Origin: Flavobacterium chungbukense
GTDB taxonomy: Bacteria > Bacteroidota > Bacteroidia > Flavobacteriales > Flavobacteriaceae
Direction of reading: 5' to 3'
NCBI RefSeq assembly: GCF_020805785.1
Contig: NZ_JAJGZV010000002.1
Coordinates: forward strand, 124,001 to 188,000
Length of the DNA: 64,000 nt
Made by a program: the position numbers and the translations under genes. The number at the start of each line of letters is the position of its first letter. The first letter of the stretch is position 1. Below are positions 7,934-16,772 of this stretch, piece by piece. The notes beneath the pieces are model-generated. The model was given only the letters and a program-made list of their open reading frames with translations. It was not told the origin of the DNA and did not search any database.

Positions 7934-8434
7934 TTAACGATTATCAAATTCTTTGTGATTATAAAAACCGTCATCATCATTTTCGTAATTAAATGCCGGA
8001 TAGTACGATCTCATTACGTTTCTTTCATAGTTTCTATCAAAATTTTGATCTCTATGGTATCTGCTTGTATTTCTAAATGTGTCATACCCAATACCATTAG
8101 CCATCACAGTTTTAGTGTCGCTATTTATATTGACTGATCCGATTGGTATGATGATATGACTATCTCCATCTTTATAAACAAACTCTTTTCCATTATCATA
8201 AGCAATCGCATCGTGCACTTCCTTATGTTTGTCTTCAATCAATTTTTTATCCAGCTTTACATCCAGGTAGATTACTCGCTGCATCTCTTTATTGACCCAC
8301 AGATTATCAATCGTTCCAATAGTTCGGTTGTCAGCATCAACTATTTTCCAGCCTCTTACGTCTGAATAGTTTGAAGCAATTTTGTAATCTGAAAGTTCGT
8401 CTAGTTTATATAAGTTTCTTTCTTTAGTTTCCAT
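7934..8434 (-). CDS. PRC-barrel domain protein
   Basis: This 166-residue protein has a PRC-barrel-like domain over residues 13-110, with DVRGWKIVDADNRTIGTIDN and later HIIIPIGSVNIN. It ends in a hydrophilic Asn/Tyr/Asp-rich tail. PRC barrels are small beta folds found in photosynthetic reaction-centre H subunits, RimM and many stand-alone stress proteins in soil Bacteroidetes. The protein is probably cytosolic and non-enzymatic. Its neighbours (NTF2-like protein, small membrane protein, SDR) suggest a general stress locus; this is inference. Confidence 0.75.
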   Translation of the reverse strand: METKERNLYKLDELSDYKIASNYSDVRGWKIVDADNRTIGTIDNLWVNKEMQRVIYLDVKLDKKLIEDKHKEVHDAIAYDNGKEFVYKDGDSHIIIPIGSVNINSDTKTVMANGIGYDTFRNTSRYHRDQNFDRNYERNVMRSYYPAFNYENDDDGFYNHKEFDNR

Positions 8435-8559
8435 ATCAATTTTCTTTAATTGTATTATAATTTTAGCAGGACTTTCAAAAATTTTCAGCTTTCATTTCTG
8501 CCTCAATTTGGTGGCAATAAATTAATTATGTCAACATAATGCTGTCCTTGCTGTTTTAA

Positions 8560-8748
8560 TTACTCTGCTATAGTATCTGTGGCTAAGGTTGTAGTATCTG
8601 TACTAACAGCATTTTCGGTTTCTACACTCCTATCGTTTCTTGTCTCATCATCTTTTGCAAAGACATAATATGCAACTGCTGCAATTAGAAGGATTGCTAC
8701 AATCCACGGCCATACAGGCTTTTTCTTCTCAATCTTAATTTCCGCCAT
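8560..8748 (-). CDS. Small single-pass membrane protein, unknown
   Basis: A 62-residue protein has a basic N-terminus (KIEKKKP), one transmembrane helix (residues about 12-29, WPWIVAILLIAAVAYYVFA) and an acidic, Thr-rich tail. No family is recognised. The strong hydrophobic segment and clean ATG support a real gene. It may belong with the adjacent PRC-barrel gene. Confidence 0.6.
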   Translation of the reverse strand: MAEIKIEKKKPVWPWIVAILLIAAVAYYVFAKDDETRNDRSVETENAVSTDTTTLATDTIAE

Positions 8749-8982
8749 AACTTATTGTTTTTGATTATAATTATTTTTAATTAAGAATAAAATTACAAAT
8801 CTATATAGCTTGATAACGTACTAAATTTCATCCTTCTTTTATAAAATTCCCAGTAAGAAACTATAAAACCATCTATAAATTAGACAATTACCAATTAAAA
8901 TTATATAACAGCAACGAAATCTATTGCTCTAATTTTATGAATGGTTAATTAATATCAATTGTTCATCATTAATTTAAATTTT

Positions 8983-9129
8983 ATGAATTTTCCAAATCAG
9001 AAGAACAGAATCCTTAGTTCCAGAACTTCGGAGAAAAAGTATATTGCGAAAAGCACCTCCAGTAGAACCAACGAGAAAAACAGTCTTACGGCAACCAAAA
9101 ATATACTGCATAACTCTACTATAGAATAA
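8983..9129 (+). CDS. Possible small basic protein, 48 residues
   Basis: An ATG-initiated ORF ends 27 bases before the SDR gene on the same strand. The product is Ser/Thr/Lys/Asn-rich, starting MNFPNQKNRILSSRTSEKKY, with no hydrophobic segment. Base composition is less AT-rich than the flanking noncoding DNA, which favours a coding role. No family is recognised, and it could be a leader or spurious. Confidence 0.35.
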   Translation: MNFPNQKNRILSSRTSEKKYIAKSTSSRTNEKNSLTATKNILHNSTIE

Positions 9130-9156
9130 GTTGTTAATCATGTAATAAAAAGCATT

Positions 9157-10140
9157 ATGAAAGATAAATCAGTAATCGAACAGAGTCTTAAGGGAAAAAC
9201 AGTTGTTATAACAGGTTCTACCAGTGGTGTTGGAAGAGCTACAGCTGAAGCATTTGCGAAAGAAGGATGCAATCTCGTAATAGTTGCCAGAGGCCAGCAA
9301 GGAATTGATGAAACAGTAAAATTCTGCCGCGAACTAGGTGTCAAGGTTATGGGTGTACAAGCGGATATGTCAAATGCAGATGAGGTAGAAAAAGTAACAT
9401 CCGAAGCACTGGCAATGACAGGAAAAATAGATATCTGGGTGAATAATGCGGGAGTTATGGCCAGTGGAAAATTTGAAGAAATTCCTTTAGAAATACACCA
9501 ACAGGTACTAAAAACCAATTTGTTCGGCTATATGCATGGCGCTTACAATGCTTTAAAAATTTTCAAAAAACAGAATGACGGTATTTTAATTAACAATGTA
9601 TCGATAGGTGGATTCATGCCTGCTCCTTACAGTGCTGTTTATTCTGCAAGCAAATATGGAATAAGAGGTATGATGGAATGCCTGCAGGGTGAAATTTCTA
9701 ACAGAAAACATATTCACATCTGCAATCTCTATCCGCAGCTGCAAAACTCAACTGGTAACCTGCATTCTGCTAAGTATTCTGGTTTTGAAATGACAATACC
9801 TTTTATTGCATCTGATCCCCGTGATACTGCCTCTAAAATATTAGAACTGGCGAAAAATCCTAAAAAAGATCTATTTCCAGATTTCAAATCTGCTGCAATC
9901 ACAAACACTTATAAGTTATTCCCAAAAACAATAATCAATACAGCTTCAGCGGTTTTGCGCACAAAAATGAAATTTAATGACGATAAAGAAAATAATCCTG
10001 GAAATGTTTTGACCAACTCAAAAGAACCGCTTAGAGTTTATGGAAATCCGTCATCAAAAACGGTATCTGATCTTAAACTTGCTTTTATTGCCGGAATTGG
10101 AATAAGTATTGGCCTTCTTCTATTTGGAAAAAGGGAATAA
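9157..10140 (+). CDS. SDR-family oxidoreductase with C-terminal membrane anchor
   Basis: The 327-residue protein opens with the SDR motif TGSTSGVG, has NNAGVMASG in the middle and the catalytic YSASKYG. Beyond the usual 250-residue SDR core it has an extra C-terminal part ending in one transmembrane helix (LKLAFIAGIGISIGLLLFGK). Membrane-tethered SDRs of this length are common near stress genes in Bacteroidetes. The substrate is unknown. It reads away from the PRC-barrel group and ends at a strong hairpin terminator. Confidence 0.88.
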   Translation: MKDKSVIEQSLKGKTVVITGSTSGVGRATAEAFAKEGCNLVIVARGQQGIDETVKFCRELGVKVMGVQADMSNADEVEKVTSEALAMTGKIDIWVNNAGVMASGKFEEIPLEIHQQVLKTNLFGYMHGAYNALKIFKKQNDGILINNVSIGGFMPAPYSAVYSASKYGIRGMMECLQGEISNRKHIHICNLYPQLQNSTGNLHSAKYSGFEMTIPFIASDPRDTASKILELAKNPKKDLFPDFKSAAITNTYKLFPKTIINTASAVLRTKMKFNDDKENNPGNVLTNSKEPLRVYGNPSSKTVSDLKLAFIAGIGISIGLLLFGKRE

Positions 10141-10177
10141 AATTACCTTGTTTTTTATTAGAAAAAACTATAAATAG

Positions 10178-10215
10178 AACATGCCCCAAAAGTTAGACAC
10201 TATTTGGGGCATGTT
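10178..10215. terminator. Strong hairpin terminator, 13-bp stem
   Basis: AACATGCCCCAAA (10178-10190) and TTTGGGGCATGTT (10203-10215) form a perfect 13-bp stem with a 12-base loop between two convergent genes. The sequence also resembles the ends of some IS3-type elements (CCCCAAAA followed by GTTAGACAC), so it may be a captured IS end now acting as a terminator. That origin is inference. Confidence 0.65.
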
Positions 10216-10254
10216 TATAGGAGGATTTTAATATTTATTTTAAAATCGAATAAA

Positions 10255-11277
10255 TTAACGCCAGCCAAGTTCTGGAGCAATATATTTTAATATAGACGAC
10301 AATATATGCACATTGTAATCAACTCCTAAAGTATTAGGTATTGTTAGCAATAGCGTATCTGCTTCTTGAATTGCTTCGTCTTGAGCTAATTCGGCGATTA
10401 GTTTATCTGGTTCAGCAGCATAACTTTTTCCGAAAATGGCTCTTTTATCACTTTCTATATAACCAAAACTATCGGCTGCTTTGCCTTGATTTCCAAAATA
10501 ATATTTGTCCTGTTCATTAACTAAAGCAAAAATTGAACGGCTTACCGAAACTCTTGGTTCACGATCATGTCCTGCTTTTTTCCAAGCTTCTTTGTACAAC
10601 CTGATTTGTTCTGCTTGCTGAATATGAAAAGGTTTTCCATTTTCGTCAAACTTTAAGGTTGAACTTTGAAGATGCATTCCATTTTCGGCAGCCCAAATTG
10701 CTGTGGCATTAGATGCTGCTCCCCACCAGATTCGTTCACGTAATCCCTCAGACTGCGGCTCAAGACGCAATAACCCAGGCGGATTGGGAAACATTGGATA
10801 CGGATTTGGTTCTGCAAATCCTTCTCCATTAAGTTTATCCAAAAATTCTAAAGCCTTTTTTCGTCCCATATCAGCATCTGTTTCACCAGCTTCAGGTTCA
10901 TAACCAAACGAACGCCAGCCATCAATAACCTGTTCCGGAGATCCTCTACTGATACCTAATTGTAAACGTCCACCTGAAATTAAATCTGCGGCGCCAGCAT
11001 CTTCTACCATATATAGAGGATTTTCGTAGCGCATATCTATAACTCCCGTACCAATTTCTATTTTATTGGTTTTGGCACCAATAGCAGAAAGTAAAGGAAA
11101 AGGCGAAGCTAACTGCTGTGCAAAATGATGCACTCTAAAATAAGCGCCATCCACACCAATTTCCTCTGCTGCAACCGCCAAATCAATAGACTGAAGTAAT
11201 GTATCAGCTGCTGTACGGACTTTATAGGATGGATGATTAGACCAATGTCCAAACGATAGAAATCCTATTTTTTTCAT
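10255..11277 (-). CDS. LLM-class flavin-dependent oxidoreductase (luciferase-like monooxygenase)
   Basis: The 340-residue protein has the bacterial luciferase-like TIM barrel. It starts MKKIGFLSFGHW, continues with HHFAQQLASPFPLLSAIGAKT and the flavin-binding segment LQLGISRGSPEQVIDGW. Family members use reduced FMN or F420 and often oxidise small organic or organosulfur compounds. The substrate here is unknown. It is a single gene, with a start 10-60 bases from an AT-rich promoter region and a shared terminator downstream. Confidence 0.88.
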   Translation of the reverse strand: MKKIGFLSFGHWSNHPSYKVRTAADTLLQSIDLAVAAEEIGVDGAYFRVHHFAQQLASPFPLLSAIGAKTNKIEIGTGVIDMRYENPLYMVEDAGAADLISGGRLQLGISRGSPEQVIDGWRSFGYEPEAGETDADMGRKKALEFLDKLNGEGFAEPNPYPMFPNPPGLLRLEPQSEGLRERIWWGAASNATAIWAAENGMHLQSSTLKFDENGKPFHIQQAEQIRLYKEAWKKAGHDREPRVSVSRSIFALVNEQDKYYFGNQGKAADSFGYIESDKRAIFGKSYAAEPDKLIAELAQDEAIQEADTLLLTIPNTLGVDYNVHILSSILKYIAPELGWR

Positions 11278-11375
11278 AGATAAAATTGTTACTATTTTTC
11301 AATCTCAAATATACGCATCATTTCCGTTTTATCCTGAATAAAAGTATTTAGGAATTTTAAAAAGATCTTCAATTT

Positions 11376-12074
11376 TCAACAAATCAGCAACAACCTATAT
11401 TCTCCCTCATTTTCAACTGGAGCTCTATGAATACAAGGTTGCACTTTTTGTTGTGGATGCTCAACAGCCAAACGCCAAAGATGCATTAAACCTAAATTAA
11501 TAGGCGTAGCATTCTCATGTAACTGATAATGCAAATCAAAATAATTCTCCTTCAAAAAGTCTTCGAATTCTTCCTCATTTCCATCATGCAGTTCTTTTAG
11601 TTTTGTTCTTATTTCGGGTATTAAAATCTTTTGTTCTGCCTGCGAATTAGAAACTATATCACTTGCCGTACCATGATACGTACACAAAAATGTGTCTGTC
11701 GCAATTGGAGATCGATCAACATGAAACGAATAAACATCAGTGGAAATGAAATCAAATTCATCATCACGTTCATAACACTTGAGTAAATTTAAAGACGGTG
11801 AAGCTCCAAAATCAGTTAATAATTTTAGATCATTTAAGATTATTTCTCTTGCTACATTTCCTTTTTCTGATAGTTGGAGTGCGATTAAATCCTCAGGATA
11901 TATCTCTGTTATATTCTCATTTAGAGATAACCGATTCACAATCTCCTTAAAATCACCATCCAAATTTCTGTGCCAGCATAGCGCATTCATTTCTCCTTTA
12001 AAATCGGTATGTATCAGCTCAGAAAAAGTGGTTACGAATCCTATTTGGTTGTTATCAGAAAATATATTATTCAT
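11376..12074 (-). CDS. DUF1826-like protein
   Basis: The 232-residue soluble protein resembles DUF1826. It has a CWHRNLDGDF segment near residue 33, FHVDRSPIATDTFLCTYHG in the middle and a C-terminal CIHRAPVENEGEYRLLL. DUF1826 proteins occur in many proteobacteria and Bacteroidetes, sometimes near metal-homeostasis genes; their function is unknown. Conserved His/Cys residues hint at metal binding. The assignment is by recognition of the overall pattern and is moderate. Confidence 0.55.
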   Translation of the reverse strand: MNNIFSDNNQIGFVTTFSELIHTDFKGEMNALCWHRNLDGDFKEIVNRLSLNENITEIYPEDLIALQLSEKGNVAREIILNDLKLLTDFGASPSLNLLKCYERDDEFDFISTDVYSFHVDRSPIATDTFLCTYHGTASDIVSNSQAEQKILIPEIRTKLKELHDGNEEEFEDFLKENYFDLHYQLHENATPINLGLMHLWRLAVEHPQQKVQPCIHRAPVENEGEYRLLLIC

Positions 12075-12174
12075 AAAGTATTATAATAAAAAAGCTAGTT
12101 ACTTCTTGCAGTACAAAATTATGCAATAGTAGCCAGTTGCAGCATTTATTTTAGATCATGATAACTGTTTTTTT

Positions 12175-12312
12175 TTAAAATAAGCCAATCGGTTTTAACA
12201 GAGGAGCATCTTGAGAATATATCATTTCAAAATGAATTTTATTCATTTCCTTAAAATACTTTCTGCTCGGTTCTAATTCTTGTTACTTGGTGCAAAAGAA
12301 TAAGTCCATTTA
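12175..12312 (-). pseudogene. C-terminal remnant of an unidentified gene
   Basis: Noncoding DNA upstream of the DUF1826-like gene translates on the minus strand into a convincing protein tail with no stop for about 36 codons: QELEPSRKYFKEMNK, then SQDAPLLKPIGLF before TAA at 12177-12175. Just upstream, KWTYSFAPSNK reads in a second frame, implying a frameshift or small deletion. No start codon is available because a terminator precedes it. I do not recognise the family. Confidence 0.45.
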
Positions 12313-12318
12313 AATTTA

Positions 12319-12352
12319 AAAAGCTCGCTGAGGGTTTTCAGCGAGCCTTTTT
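12319..12352 (-). terminator. Intrinsic terminator
   Basis: The 9-bp stem GCTCGCTGA/TCAGCGAGC (12323-12331, 12338-12346) with T-tracts on both sides lies just after the stop of the 80-residue gene. Confidence 0.75.
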
Positions 12353-12372
12353 TAAGATTTTTGTGTATTATT

Positions 12373-12615
12373 TTACAGGCCTTTCCTAATAATATAAAAT
12401 CTTATTTCTTCTTCTAATTCTATTGACAGATTTTCAAAATCCTTATTTTTCCGAAGATTATTTTCGAATTTTATCTTGTAAATTTCTGCATTTGCAACAC
12501 TTTTACAATAATTATCACAAATACTTTTAAAAGTTACATCTTGCAAATACATTTTTTTTATGGATTCGAAATGCTCCGCAAATTTTACATTATATAATTC
12601 ATCAGGAAGAGGCAT
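12373..12615 (-). CDS. Hypothetical protein, 80 residues
   Basis: A small, charged, helix-rich cytosolic protein (MPLPDELYNVKFAEHFESIK, later NYCKSVANAEIYKIKFENN). No domain is recognised and there is no signal or membrane segment. The clean ATG, separate terminator and normal composition support a real gene. The next 265 bases upstream hold only an AT-rich inverted repeat (12806-12844). Confidence 0.5.
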   Translation of the reverse strand: MPLPDELYNVKFAEHFESIKKMYLQDVTFKSICDNYCKSVANAEIYKIKFENNLRKNKDFENLSIELEEEIRFYIIRKGL

Positions 12616-12805
12616 ACTTTTGATATTTAGTTCTTAGTTTATAAATAAGATTTTTTATTCTCTTATCAATTTCTAGTCCGACTTTGTAATGTTTCTTTAT
12701 TAGCCGAATCAGATTTCATGAATAATAATGAAATGCTCAATATTTAAAGGATTATCAAAGTTATTACCACTTCTTCATATTAAATTATTCTAGAACTTAA
12801 ATTAG

Positions 12806-12844
12806 GTTTCATATTATAATATGGAACAAATTATAATATGAAAC
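12806..12844. repeat. AT-rich inverted repeat downstream of modC
   Basis: GTTTCATATTATAA (12806-12819) and TTATAATATGAAAC (12831-12844) are perfect 14-base inverted repeats with an 11-base spacer. No T-tract follows, so a regulator site or mRNA 3'-end stabiliser is as likely as a terminator. Confidence 0.5.
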
Positions 12845-12879
12845 AGCGTTTTGAACACAATTTATAACAAATAAAAAAG

Positions 12880-13764
12880 CTAAGTTAATTTATTTAAAAT
12901 CTGAATTATTGGATTAAATGCCTTAGAAGCAACCAACACTTTTTGTCCCACTTTATACTGGTCTAGTTCCTCTTCAGTAGCAATAACTTTTATAATATTG
13001 TTTCCAGAAGAAACTTGCACGACATACACAATATCACTTTTAGTAATATTAATTATTTCTCCCGTTAATTGAAATTTGCTGCTAACTTTTTGTTCTGAAA
13101 AAACTGTTTCAGGAATTCCCTCTTTTACAATTTTCCCCTTATCAACGACAATAACTTTATCTGAAAGTTTAAAGATTTCTGAAAGAGAATGACTAACCAT
13201 TAAAGTGGTCAAATTGTATTTTTGATGAATTTGTAAAATATAATCTTGAAGTTTAGATCTCATTTCATCGTCTAAAGCTGAAAGCGGCTCATCAAGCAAT
13301 AAAATTTCGGGCTTACGAACAATTGCTCGGGCTAATGCGACGCGTTGTTTTTGTCCACCGGATAAATTTTGAGGTTTACTATTTTGAAGCGATTGTAATT
13401 CCATTAACTCTATTAGTTCAGAAACAATTTCTTTGGAGTCGTTTTTAGATAAAGCAAACTCCAAATTTTCTTTTACTGTTAAATTTGGAAATAAAGCAAA
13501 GTCTTGAAATACAAATCCAATGGAACGTTTTTGAATAGGAAGATGAAATTTTTTCTTGGTGTCATCCCATTTTACTTCTCCCACTTTTATAGATGCCATT
13601 TCTGCTTTGGTAAGTCCCGACAACACTCGAAGTATTGTTGTTTTTCCTGCTCCTGAATTTCCATAAATAGAAACAAATTGCCCTTTTTCAATAGTCAAAG
13701 AAATATCCAATGGCAATTCGCCATTTGCGGTTTGAAGCATTTTATAAATAGCAATCTGTATCAT
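12880..13764 (-). CDS. modC: Molybdate ABC transporter ATP-binding protein
   Basis: The 294-residue ATPase has Walker A GNSGAGKTT (35-43), the signature LSGGQKQR (134-141) and Walker B ILLLDEP (154-160), followed by the D-loop SALD. The C-terminal 70 residues look like a TOBE domain (SSKFQLTGEIINI, IKVIATEEELDQY), as in ModC. It powers molybdate (possibly tungstate) uptake. It is last in a four-gene operon with modA, a Mop-like protein and modB, and overlaps modB by one base. Molybdate specificity follows from the operon and from the TOBE proteins. Confidence 0.9.
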   Translation of the reverse strand: MIQIAIYKMLQTANGELPLDISLTIEKGQFVSIYGNSGAGKTTILRVLSGLTKAEMASIKVGEVKWDDTKKKFHLPIQKRSIGFVFQDFALFPNLTVKENLEFALSKNDSKEIVSELIELMELQSLQNSKPQNLSGGQKQRVALARAIVRKPEILLLDEPLSALDDEMRSKLQDYILQIHQKYNLTTLMVSHSLSEIFKLSDKVIVVDKGKIVKEGIPETVFSEQKVSSKFQLTGEIINITKSDIVYVVQVSSGNNIIKVIATEEELDQYKVGQKVLVASKAFNPIIQILNKLT

Positions 13765-14438
13765 TAATAAAGAGTAGTTTTTCTGTGTTTATTATGGATT
13801 AAATGAACAGCTAAAAGAATAGAAAAAGAAAATACAAATAATATTCCTGCATATATATTGGCATTTTGGTAATTCATAGCTTCAACTTCTTCGTAAATCG
13901 CAATAGAAACTACTTTTGTTTCCTCTGGAATACTTCCTCCAACCATCAAAACTACTCCAAACTCTCCTAATGTATGGGCAAATGTCATGATGATTCCGGT
14001 GAATAATGATGCACGAATATTAGGAATCAATATTTTTGTTATAGTAGTTACTCTAGATTTTCCTAAGGTAAATGAGGCTTCCTGCAAAACGGGCGGTAGA
14101 TTTTTTAATCCAGATAAAATAGGATTTACCATAAAAGGCAGACTGTACAATACCGAAGCTAGAATTAATCCTTCAAAAGTAAAAACCAGTCTTATATCAA
14201 AATAATCGGCTAAAAATTTTCCAAAAGCATTTTCTGGACTAAAAGCTATTAAAAGATAAAAACCTAAAACCGATGGCGGTAAAACTAAAGGAAGACTTAT
14301 AAGAGCTTCGATAACAGCTTTTAATCTAAATCTGCTATAACACAGCCAATAACAAAGCGGAATTGACACCACTAACAGAATTATTGTCGTGATCAAAGCC
14401 AATTTTGCAGTGAGCCATAAGGGATCTAGGTTAATCAT
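13764..14438 (-). CDS. modB: Molybdate ABC transporter permease
   Basis: The 224-residue inner-membrane protein has five to six helices and the ABC permease EAA-type loop (QEASFTLGKSRVTTITKILIP, residues about 137-157) that contacts ModC. SLPLVLPPSVLGFYLL is typical of ModB. It forms the transport channel. It overlaps modC by one base and the Mop-like gene by eight bases, indicating translational coupling. Confidence 0.9.
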   Translation of the reverse strand: MINLDPLWLTAKLALITTIILLVVSIPLCYWLCYSRFRLKAVIEALISLPLVLPPSVLGFYLLIAFSPENAFGKFLADYFDIRLVFTFEGLILASVLYSLPFMVNPILSGLKNLPPVLQEASFTLGKSRVTTITKILIPNIRASLFTGIIMTFAHTLGEFGVVLMVGGSIPEETKVVSIAIYEEVEAMNYQNANIYAGILFVFSFSILLAVHLIHNKHRKTTLY

Positions 14439-14835
14439 CGGCAGACAAGCTTACTTCGTTCGTTTTTACTAAGGCAATCACGTGGTCATTTTCTTTTAAA
14501 TTTAACTGCTCACAAGCATTAGTTGTAATAATAGATTGTATAATTTGCCTGTCTGCCAGTAAATTAATCTGAGTAAGAAGTATTCCTTTCTTAAGAGATT
14601 TAACCAAACAAGGAATCTGATTTTGAACACTAATTTTCAGATTTAAATCTTTAGAAACAATAACCTCTGTTTCTTTAAAAATAATTTTTACAGCTTTGTT
14701 TTGTTTTAAATAATCTGCTGTATCTGGCGTATCTAAAACAATGGAAGAAAAAATGAAATCATTGGATTTAACTTTGACTAACGAAATACCTTCATGTGAT
14801 TGAATTTCAGATATAATTCCTTTTAGTACATTCAT
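14431..14835 (-). CDS. Tandem TOBE (Mop-like) molybdate-binding protein
   Basis: The 134-residue protein consists of two consecutive TOBE/Mop-type halves: MNVLKGIISEIQSHEGISLVKV at the start and CLVKSLKKGILLTQINL in the second half, ending in HVIALVKTNEVSLSADD. Mop domains bind molybdate or tungstate oxyanions. Without the DNA-binding part of ModE it may serve as an intracellular molybdate store or co-factor of the transporter. It sits between modA and modB with 4-base and 8-base overlaps. No ModE regulator is seen in the window. Confidence 0.75.
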   Translation of the reverse strand: MNVLKGIISEIQSHEGISLVKVKSNDFIFSSIVLDTPDTADYLKQNKAVKIIFKETEVIVSKDLNLKISVQNQIPCLVKSLKKGILLTQINLLADRQIIQSIITTNACEQLNLKENDHVIALVKTNEVSLSADD

Positions 14836-15605
14836 TTCGTTTTGGTGTCGTATCCGTAATATTTTAAAATTGCAACTGCTTTTTTAGAAGATATAAAATT
14901 ATAAAATTTTATTGCATTCGCATTGTCTTTTCCGTGTTTCAAGATTACACATCCTTGCTCTAAAGGAGTGTGACTTTTTTCTGGAATAATATAATATCGT
15001 CCGCCCTCTTTTTTCATGTTCGGAGTCAGAACAAGAGATAAAGCTGTAATACCGATATCTGCATTTCCAGTTGTTACAAACTGGGTTGCCTGCGTAATGT
15101 TGTCGCCAAAAACCAACTTGCTTTTTACTTTATCATATATTTTGTAAAATTTTAAACTTTCTACTGCCTTCTCGCCATAAGGTGCTGTTGCAGGGTTTCC
15201 AATTGCAATTTTACGAATAGAGGCTTCTAAAAGACTATTTATTTTTTTAGTATTCGGATCTGCTTTTTTACTCCAAATAACTAATTTGCCGACTGCATAC
15301 ATTTTTACTTTTGAAACCGTCATTTTATTTTTTTCCAATTGATTGGGATAATCCATATCTGCTGAGAAAAATAAATCAAATGGAGCTCCGCTGGAAATCT
15401 GTTCGTAAAATTTTCCTGAAGCGCCATAAGTTATCTGCGGATTTATACTAGGATTTTGAATCTTAAAAACGGTATTTATAGAATCTAAAGCTACTTTAAG
15501 ATTTGCTGCCGCTACAATTGTAATTTTTTGTTGCGCGGTTACACTTCCAAAAAACAAAAATAAAAGTAGTGTCAAAGTAGACCAAAATCTTTTCCTAATT
15601 TTCAT
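14832..15605 (-). CDS. modA: Molybdate ABC transporter substrate-binding protein
   Basis: The 257-residue exported protein has a signal peptide (LTLLLFLFFGSVTAQ) and the ModA pattern: ITIVAAANLKVALDSIN at the mature N-terminus, YGASGKFYEQISSGAPFDLFF (oxyanion-binding Ser residues) and later GNADIGITALSLV. It captures molybdate in the periplasm for ModBC. It is first in the operon and overlaps the TOBE gene by ATGA. Confidence 0.9.
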   Translation of the reverse strand: MKIRKRFWSTLTLLLFLFFGSVTAQQKITIVAAANLKVALDSINTVFKIQNPSINPQITYGASGKFYEQISSGAPFDLFFSADMDYPNQLEKNKMTVSKVKMYAVGKLVIWSKKADPNTKKINSLLEASIRKIAIGNPATAPYGEKAVESLKFYKIYDKVKSKLVFGDNITQATQFVTTGNADIGITALSLVLTPNMKKEGGRYYIIPEKSHTPLEQGCVILKHGKDNANAIKFYNFISSKKAVAILKYYGYDTKTK

Positions 15606-15726
15606 GCTGAATTAATTGATTGCTCTATTTAAATAGAAAATGAGCAATGTTGTAATTGTAAAAATAGGTATTCTAGAGCAAATTCTAAAGATCTATTTGT
15701 TTTGAAAAATAAAAGGACAGAAAAAA

Positions 15727-15921
15727 TTAATTTGTTTCGTTGGTAGCCTTATTGATCATATCCAAAACTAAATCAAGTGTCAGCAATGTTTTAAGGCGAG
15801 TTCCGCAGCTTAGATAAATCCAAGTTCCTAAGGATTCTTGTGCCGAAAACATACAGGTAATTTGAGCAATATTAATGGTATACTGCGTGAGATCATCGGT
15901 TCTAAACTGAATCGTTTTCAT
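15727..15921 (-). CDS. Hypothetical protein, 64 residues
   Basis: I prefer the start at 15921 (MKTIQFRTDDLTQY) over an upstream in-frame ATG at 15993, because the extension is AT-rich and unlike protein. The product is a small cytosolic protein with CMFSAQESLGTWIYLSCGT and a C-terminal helix. No family is recognised. It precedes modA by 121 bases and might be cotranscribed. The 332 bases between 15922 and 16253 hold no gene or clear site that I can see. Confidence 0.45.
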   Translation of the reverse strand: MKTIQFRTDDLTQYTINIAQITCMFSAQESLGTWIYLSCGTRLKTLLTLDLVLDMINKATNETN

Positions 15922-16253
15922 ATAAATAAAATATTTGGGGCTAAAAATGCAAATAGAAAAAAGTCTGTTTGCATTTCTATCAAATTTATTCAATGAAGCT
16001 GATTTATCTTTTAAGTTCTATTTAAAATAATATTATCATTCAAACAGAAATCGCCAAGAACTATAGGAAAAAACCACACTTTTCAAACGGATTATTAAGA
16101 AGATGTAAAAATATAAGCAAAGCGAAATGTTCTAATCAAAATTACTGGTTAACACTTTTTTAGATTTAGATTCTGCAAAACAGATTGGCTATTATATAAC
16201 AGTTTTTTCTTAGTTAGAGCTAAATTTGAAATGTTTCAATAAAAGGATCATTT

Positions 16254-16736
16254 ATGAAAAATTATATCACAATTATAATCGCCATTTTCTTTTTCTCTTG
16301 TCAACAAAAAGAAAACAAGAATACAACTGTTTCATCTCCAGATTCTGTTTATGTAAAGAAAAATAACGAGATTAAAAAAGAAGAAAGCAAACAATTAGGC
16401 GATACTATCTTTATTAGCTTAAAAAACGAAAAACAGACACTTACAGCTGAAAGCTCTTTAGATTCTATTCATTCTAAAGTATATATTAAATTTAAAAATG
16501 AAGATTTGGGCACATTAAATGGTAAAATCATTCCAAGTAAAGAAAGAGCCAATATTCGTTTCAATCAGATTATTTTTCCAGACAAAACTTCTGACGGACC
16601 TTTTGGAATGGAATTGAAAATTCAACTTAACCAAAAAGGAAATACTATCCTCGTAATCGGACATTCTTTAATGGCAGAAAATCCGTATTACGGCAAATTT
16701 AAAGTAGAGCTTGAGCTACAAAAAACTGCAAAATAA
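16254..16736 (+). CDS. Putative lipoprotein, unknown
   Basis: The 160-residue protein has a lipoprotein signal (hydrophobic run ending FFFSC, Cys16), a Lys/Glu/Asn-rich spacer and then a compact domain with LGTLNGKIIPSKERANI and GPFGMELKIQLNQKGN. It is probably anchored to the outer or inner membrane on the periplasmic side. No family is recognised. It is monocistronic and converges with the hydrolase gene. Confidence 0.65.
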   Translation: MKNYITIIIAIFFFSCQQKENKNTTVSSPDSVYVKKNNEIKKEESKQLGDTIFISLKNEKQTLTAESSLDSIHSKVYIKFKNEDLGTLNGKIIPSKERANIRFNQIIFPDKTSDGPFGMELKIQLNQKGNTILVIGHSLMAENPYYGKFKVELELQKTAK

Positions 16737-16772
16737 AATCGGAAAGCACTTGTGAATTAGCTGTAATGAAAG

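Noticed and set aside
15922..15993. Longer start of the 64-residue protein upstream of modA
   Set aside because: The added residues look like translated AT-rich noncoding DNA; the inner Met gives a normal protein start.
16021..16253. Possible regulatory RNA between the modA side and the lipoprotein gene
   Set aside because: I found no stable hairpin, promoter pair or molybdenum-cofactor riboswitch pattern.
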